Part shown: in pieces, positions 60,233 to 64,000 of the stretch | Layout: every line of letters starts with the position of its first letter | How positions within the stretch are numbered: the stretch's first letter is position 1 | Assembly: GCA_944321735.1 (NCBI GenBank) | Contig: CALUMK010000006.1 | Location: 44,845-108,844 of the forward strand | Direction of reading: 5' to 3' | DNA: 64,000 nt | Source: an uncultured Bacteroidales bacterium | Lineage (GTDB): Bacteria > Bacteroidota > Bacteroidia > Bacteroidales > P3 | Program-made: the position numbers and the translations under genes | Notes under the pieces: model-generated | Told to the model about the DNA's origin: nothing | Databases searched by the model: none | What the model saw: only the letters and a program-made list of their open reading frames with translations

Positions 60233-63058
60233 ATGACAAAAAATAGAAGAAGAATCCCTGCACCGCAACCCGAACCGCCTGCCGCACTGGTTCAGGAAGA
60301 TGCCGTCCCCGAAAGCGAACCTCAGGCTGCGCCGCAGGCAGAAACAGAAACGGAAAAAGACAGTAATCATCCGGAAAAGCCGAGCCTGAGCCAGAAAATC
60401 GCCAACCTTATCGCCGGACTGCCCGCCCAGAAAGCCAAACGAATCACAGGCTTCTTATGTCTTACGGTCAGCATACTTCTCTTCCTGGCCATGCTTTCCC
60501 ACTTCTTCTACTGGTGGATGGACTACGATGTGGTGCAGCAGATGCAAAAAGGCAACATCTGGTCCGACAACGGCTGGCAGGTCCGTAACTTCGGAGGACG
60601 GCTTGGAGCTTATATATCCTATGCGCTGGTAAACCAAGGTTTCGGCTTAGCCTCTTTCTTCCTGCCCATAGCCCTTTTCCTGGCCGGCATCCATATCCTC
60701 GGCATCCGCCAAATCCATTGGCGCCGCACCATCCTGCAAATGCTGTTCGGACTCCTTTGGATATCCATTTTTCTGGGAAGCCTCTTCAACGGGGGTAGCA
60801 ATTACATCTTCGGGGGTAGCGCCGGGATGTACGCCAGCCGCTACCTGCAAGGGCTCATCGGGAAAGTAGGGCTCATTCTTTTATTGGCATTCCTGTTAGC
60901 TTGCTACTTGATTGCCTGCTACAATATGCTCAAGATTCAGATAAACAGAAGGAAAAGGCCCCGTCCCGCAAGTCTCCCATCCCTATCGGCATCGCCCGCT
61001 TATGGACAGCAAACAGCTTCGTCCTACCGCCGTCCCCAAGCAAACGACCCGCAAGAAAACCATGCATTCCAAGAAGAGGATGACGACTTGGATAGCATGA
61101 CCCTCAGCACCCGGCTCCGTCAGGACGGGTTCAGGACATCCCCGGCATCGCACCCGGCAGACCCGACAGACCGGCTCCACAACCAAACGCAAGAACCTGA
61201 ATTCGAATTGCATATTCGCAAAGCCGAAGAAATGCCGGCACAAGCCCCTGCGAATCCGGGACGCATCGTTTACACCTTGGAAAACGAAGACGAGGAAGAA
61301 GATGCCAGCATTCCGACAGCCAGCCATCAACAAAGCCCGGTGACAGACAAGGAGGAAACCCGCTCTGCCAGCGTGGCATTGAGCTTGTCCGCACAACCGG
61401 AAGCCGCCCAGGCAGGCAAAGAAGAAGACGCGAAATCCGAAGAAGCCGAGCTGGAAGTCATCGACCTCCGGGCCAATCAGGAACAAGCGGCCACTACAGG
61501 CTCGGCGACACCCCGGCCGGACCACTTCGGCATCGACACACCCTTTGATCCCTGCTTGGAACTTTCCGACTACCAATTCCCTACCCTGAACCTCTTGGAG
61601 GACTTCGGCGACCAATCGCAGAAGATTCAAGACATGGAAGAAGAATTGGTTGCCAACAAAGACCAGATTGTCAATACCTTGCTCAACTACGGCATTGCCA
61701 TCGACAAGATTTCGGCCACGATCGGCCCGACCGTCACCTTGTACGAAATCGTGCCAGCGCCCGGAGTCCGTATCAGCAAAATCAAGAATCTGGAGGACGA
61801 TATCGCACTGAGCCTCTCAGCTTTGGGCATCCGTATCATCGCGCCGATCCCTGGCAAGGGAACTATCGGTATCGAAGTCCCGAACCGGCAAAAGCAGATT
61901 GTGCCGATGCGCGACATGCTCACCAGCGACAAGTTCCTGCACAGCGGCTTCGCCCTGCCGGTCGCTTTGGGCAAGACCATCTCGAACGAGGTGTTCGTGG
62001 CCGACTTAGCCAAAATGCCCCACCTGTTGGTAGCCGGAGCCACCGGGCAAGGGAAATCGGTCGGCCTGAATGCGATTATCGCTTCCCTGCTCTACTCCAA
62101 GCATCCGGCCGAGCTCAAATTTGTCATGGTGGATCCCAAAAAGGTGGAACTGAGCCTTTTCAATAAAATCGAACGCCAATATTTGGCCAAGCTGCCCGAT
62201 AGCGAGGAAGCCGTCATCACCGATACCCGCAAGGTGGTCCGCACGCTCAATTCGCTCTGCATCGAGATGGACAGCCGTTACGACCTGCTCAAAGAGGCCG
62301 GAGCCAAGAACATCAAGGAATACAACAAGAAATTCATTTCGCGGCGTTTGAACCCGGAAGAAGGCCACCGGTTCTTGCCCTATATCGTCCTGATTATCGA
62401 TGAGTTTGCCGATTTGATCATGACAGCGGGCAAGGAAGTGGAACTCCCCATAGCCCGTCTGGCGCAGCTGGCACGAGCCATCGGCATCCACTTGGTCATC
62501 GCTACCCAACGGCCTTCGGTCAATATCATCACCGGCCTTATCAAAGCCAACTTCCCGGCCCGTATCGCCTTCAAAGTCAGCCAGAAAATCGACTCTCGGA
62601 CGATTCTGGACGCAGGCGGTGCCGACCAGCTGATCGGACGGGGAGACATGCTCATCTCGATGGGCGAAGGGCTGAAACGTCTGCAATGCGCCTTTATCGA
62701 CACACCGGAAATCGAAAGAATCACGGAATTCATCGGTTCGCAACGGGGCTACCCTACCGCCTATCTGCTGCCCGAATGCCCGGACGAGAACGGAGAAGGT
62801 GGCAAAGCGGTCGATATGGAAGGAGACGAATGGGATTCCTTGTTCAAGGAAGCGGCCGAAATGGTGGTCAGCAGCCAGCAGGGTTCCACTTCGATGCTGC
62901 AAAGGAAGTTCAAATTGGGCTACAACCGTGCCGGACGTATCATGGACCAATTGGAGGCTGCCGGCATCGTCGGGGCTTTCGACGGCAAGAAGACAAGGGA
63001 AGTCCGCATCAAGGACCCGGCGGCATTGGAAGTGGTTTTCAAGACCTTGAACCTGTAG
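60233..63058 (+). CDS. ftsK: DNA translocase FtsK/SpoIIIE family
   Basis: 941 residues from the ATG at 60233. The N-terminal half has four membrane helices (about 80-235, for example 'ITGFLCLTVSILLFLAMLS'). An acidic, Pro/Gln-rich linker follows to about 435. The motor domain has Walker A 'VAGATGQGKSVGLNAII', Walker B 'IVLIIDEFADLI' and 'ATQRPSVNIITGLIKANFP'. The C-terminal gamma winged helix ('FKLGYNRAGRIMDQLEAAGI') would read polar KOPS-like sites. It moves chromosome ends across the division septum. Confidence 0.97.
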   Translation: MTKNRRRIPAPQPEPPAALVQEDAVPESEPQAAPQAETETEKDSNHPEKPSLSQKIANLIAGLPAQKAKRITGFLCLTVSILLFLAMLSHFFYWWMDYDVVQQMQKGNIWSDNGWQVRNFGGRLGAYISYALVNQGFGLASFFLPIALFLAGIHILGIRQIHWRRTILQMLFGLLWISIFLGSLFNGGSNYIFGGSAGMYASRYLQGLIGKVGLILLLAFLLACYLIACYNMLKIQINRRKRPRPASLPSLSASPAYGQQTASSYRRPQANDPQENHAFQEEDDDLDSMTLSTRLRQDGFRTSPASHPADPTDRLHNQTQEPEFELHIRKAEEMPAQAPANPGRIVYTLENEDEEEDASIPTASHQQSPVTDKEETRSASVALSLSAQPEAAQAGKEEDAKSEEAELEVIDLRANQEQAATTGSATPRPDHFGIDTPFDPCLELSDYQFPTLNLLEDFGDQSQKIQDMEEELVANKDQIVNTLLNYGIAIDKISATIGPTVTLYEIVPAPGVRISKIKNLEDDIALSLSALGIRIIAPIPGKGTIGIEVPNRQKQIVPMRDMLTSDKFLHSGFALPVALGKTISNEVFVADLAKMPHLLVAGATGQGKSVGLNAIIASLLYSKHPAELKFVMVDPKKVELSLFNKIERQYLAKLPDSEEAVITDTRKVVRTLNSLCIEMDSRYDLLKEAGAKNIKEYNKKFISRRLNPEEGHRFLPYIVLIIDEFADLIMTAGKEVELPIARLAQLARAIGIHLVIATQRPSVNIITGLIKANFPARIAFKVSQKIDSRTILDAGGADQLIGRGDMLISMGEGLKRLQCAFIDTPEIERITEFIGSQRGYPTAYLLPECPDENGEGGKAVDMEGDEWDSLFKEAAEMVVSSQQGSTSMLQRKFKLGYNRAGRIMDQLEAAGIVGAFDGKKTREVRIKDPAALEVVFKTLNL

Positions 63059-63125
63059 GGCGGCGGAAAATGCAGGCATCGCCTCGGCAACCGGATTGAA
63101 GCTGTAAACTGAAACGAAAGATAAG

Positions 63126-63809
63126 ATGAAACGCATGCTCTGGATCCTGCTGGCAGGATTACTTTCTTTGAACGTCATAGAAGCGCAGGAAGCTCCTTTG
63201 AATTCGGTCAAGACCGAAAGAGGTGCCAACGACCCGATAGCGCACCAGTATCTGAGCAAGACCCGCAAATGGATGAACGCTTCCAAAGCGCTGGAAGCCT
63301 ATTTCATGGTCTGCATGGGGCAGGACGAACACTCCGCTTTCCTGAACTGCCAGCCGGGTTCCATCCTGCTTTCGGGCGAGAAATACCGCCTGCTGATGGG
63401 TGGAGAGGAATACTATTGCGATGCCAAGAATATCTGGACTTATTCCCAATCCACGCAAGAAGCTTCTGTCTATCCGTACGATAAGTCGCAAGCCGATCTG
63501 AACCCGTTCCTGCTGATACGTAACTACGAGAAGTATTACCGGGCTAAATACATACGCCAGGAAAGCATCGAGGGCTCGATGCGGAACATCATCGACTTGA
63601 TTCCCTTGGAGGCTTCCGAATTCCTCAAAATCCGGATTTTCCTGAACGAGAGCGATAACCGGATTTTCCGAATCAGCATGTACCTGCCTCAAAGCCAGCT
63701 CTATATCTATTCCGTGACCAAGTACATAGACGAACCGCAAATCAACGAGAACACCTTTGTCTTCGACCAGAGCAAGCATCCGGACGTGATGCTGATTGAC
63801 ATGAGGTAA
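63126..63809 (+). CDS. LolA-like outer-membrane lipoprotein carrier protein
   Basis: 227 residues with a signal peptide ('MKRMLWILLAGLLSLNVIEAQ'). The mature part follows the LolA fold: 'SKALEAYFMVCMG', 'SGEKYRLLMGGEEYYCDAKN', 'IWTYSQSTQEASVYPYD' and 'LKIRIFLNESDNRIFRI'. LolA carries lipoproteins through the periplasm to the outer membrane. The ftsK-lolA order is common in Bacteroidota. The gap to ftsK is 67 bp. Confidence 0.9.
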   Translation: MKRMLWILLAGLLSLNVIEAQEAPLNSVKTERGANDPIAHQYLSKTRKWMNASKALEAYFMVCMGQDEHSAFLNCQPGSILLSGEKYRLLMGGEEYYCDAKNIWTYSQSTQEASVYPYDKSQADLNPFLLIRNYEKYYRAKYIRQESIEGSMRNIIDLIPLEASEFLKIRIFLNESDNRIFRISMYLPQSQLYIYSVTKYIDEPQINENTFVFDQSKHPDVMLIDMR

Positions 63810-63818
63810 AAAGGGAAA

Positions 63819-64000
63819 AACGATTTCTGGCGAGCAGATACGAGGCGTCGAGACTTCGACACAACCTGCCCTCACGTCAAAGGCGTTTATATCGAGCAAA
63901 CGCAAGATTTAACCAGACAGAAAAAAAACGATTTCTGGCGAGCAGATACGAGGCGTCGAGACTTCGACACAACCTGCCCTCACGTCAAAGGCGTTTATAT
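63819..64000 (+). repeat. 108-bp tandem repeat running off the window
   Basis: Two units start at 63821 and 63929 with CGATTTCTGGCGAGCAGATA; the first 72 bases of each are identical. The period is 36 codons and the LolA frame stays open through both units after its stop ('DFWRADTRRRDFDTTCPHVK'). No start codon is seen. The array may continue beyond base 64000. Confidence 0.75.

Noticed and set aside
63819-64000. CRISPR-like repeat at the right edge
   Set aside because: The identical part is over 70 bp, too long for a CRISPR repeat, and the period is a multiple of three with an open frame.

Overview
The window reads as chromosomal DNA of a member of the Bacteroidota, probably a Bacteroidales-like bacterium. 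The evidence is: two large proteins ending in type IX secretion sorting domains (1-5914), many promoters with the TAnnTTTG box typical of the phylum, a LytS/LytTR two-component pair, BACON domains, and the housekeeping order ispH-recF-DUF721, tRNA-Asn, ftsK, lolA-like at the right end.

Layout. 1-11800: secreted T9SS proteins, a membrane protein, an M28 peptidase, a LytS/LytT pair and a small heat-shock protein. 11870-15604: a secreted TPR protein and a tandem pseudokinase. 15681-18870: a RecQ helicase with a phosphoribosyltransferase tail plus a DprA-like protein, resembling a defence or toxin-antitoxin pair. 18968-22476: an AT-rich stretch of small secreted, TPR and repeat proteins, including a frameshifted YiiX-type amidase. 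22586-32757: a minus-strand signalling cluster of a PP2C phosphatase, a secreted protein, an FHA-trypsin membrane protein, a Ser/Thr kinase with BACON domains, FHA-DUF805, kinase-FHA and zinc-ribbon-FHA. 33170-35545: a decayed TPR-CHAT gene. 35753-37323: a PIN/XRE-ImmA toxin-antitoxin module. 37438-50287: four more Ser/Thr kinases, mixed with an AAA/PD-(D/E)XK protein and an AbiE pair. 51292-54669: an intact TPR-CHAT caspase-like protein. 55738-63809: a DUF4143 ATPase, then the housekeeping genes.

The main discovery candidate is that three kinases (37438-39090, 42006-43655, 48446-50287) end in an FGE-sulfatase/C-type-lectin domain whose last ~35 residues carry the signature of a diversity-generating retroelement (DGR) variable region. 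Fifteen codons differ among the three copies. Every difference is at codon position 1 or 2, and all fit an adenine-rich (AAC/AAT/AGG) template. No reverse transcriptase or template repeat is visible here, so mutagenesis would act from elsewhere. A covarying hairpin element follows two of the variable regions, and the third appears separated from its hairpin by insertion of the PIN/XRE module. One of the three kinases has a transmembrane segment before the variable domain and the other two do not.

How the parts may work together (inference): diversified sensor domains feed Ser/Thr kinases. FHA proteins read the phosphorylation, a PP2C phosphatase resets it, and CHAT and trypsin-like proteases are possible effectors. 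Two shared upstream signals support coordination: a promoter-like motif GTTAC-N14/15-GGTAT, found about eight times, and a ~190-nt leader-like repeat with a terminator-type hairpin, found four times upstream of kinase/FHA genes.
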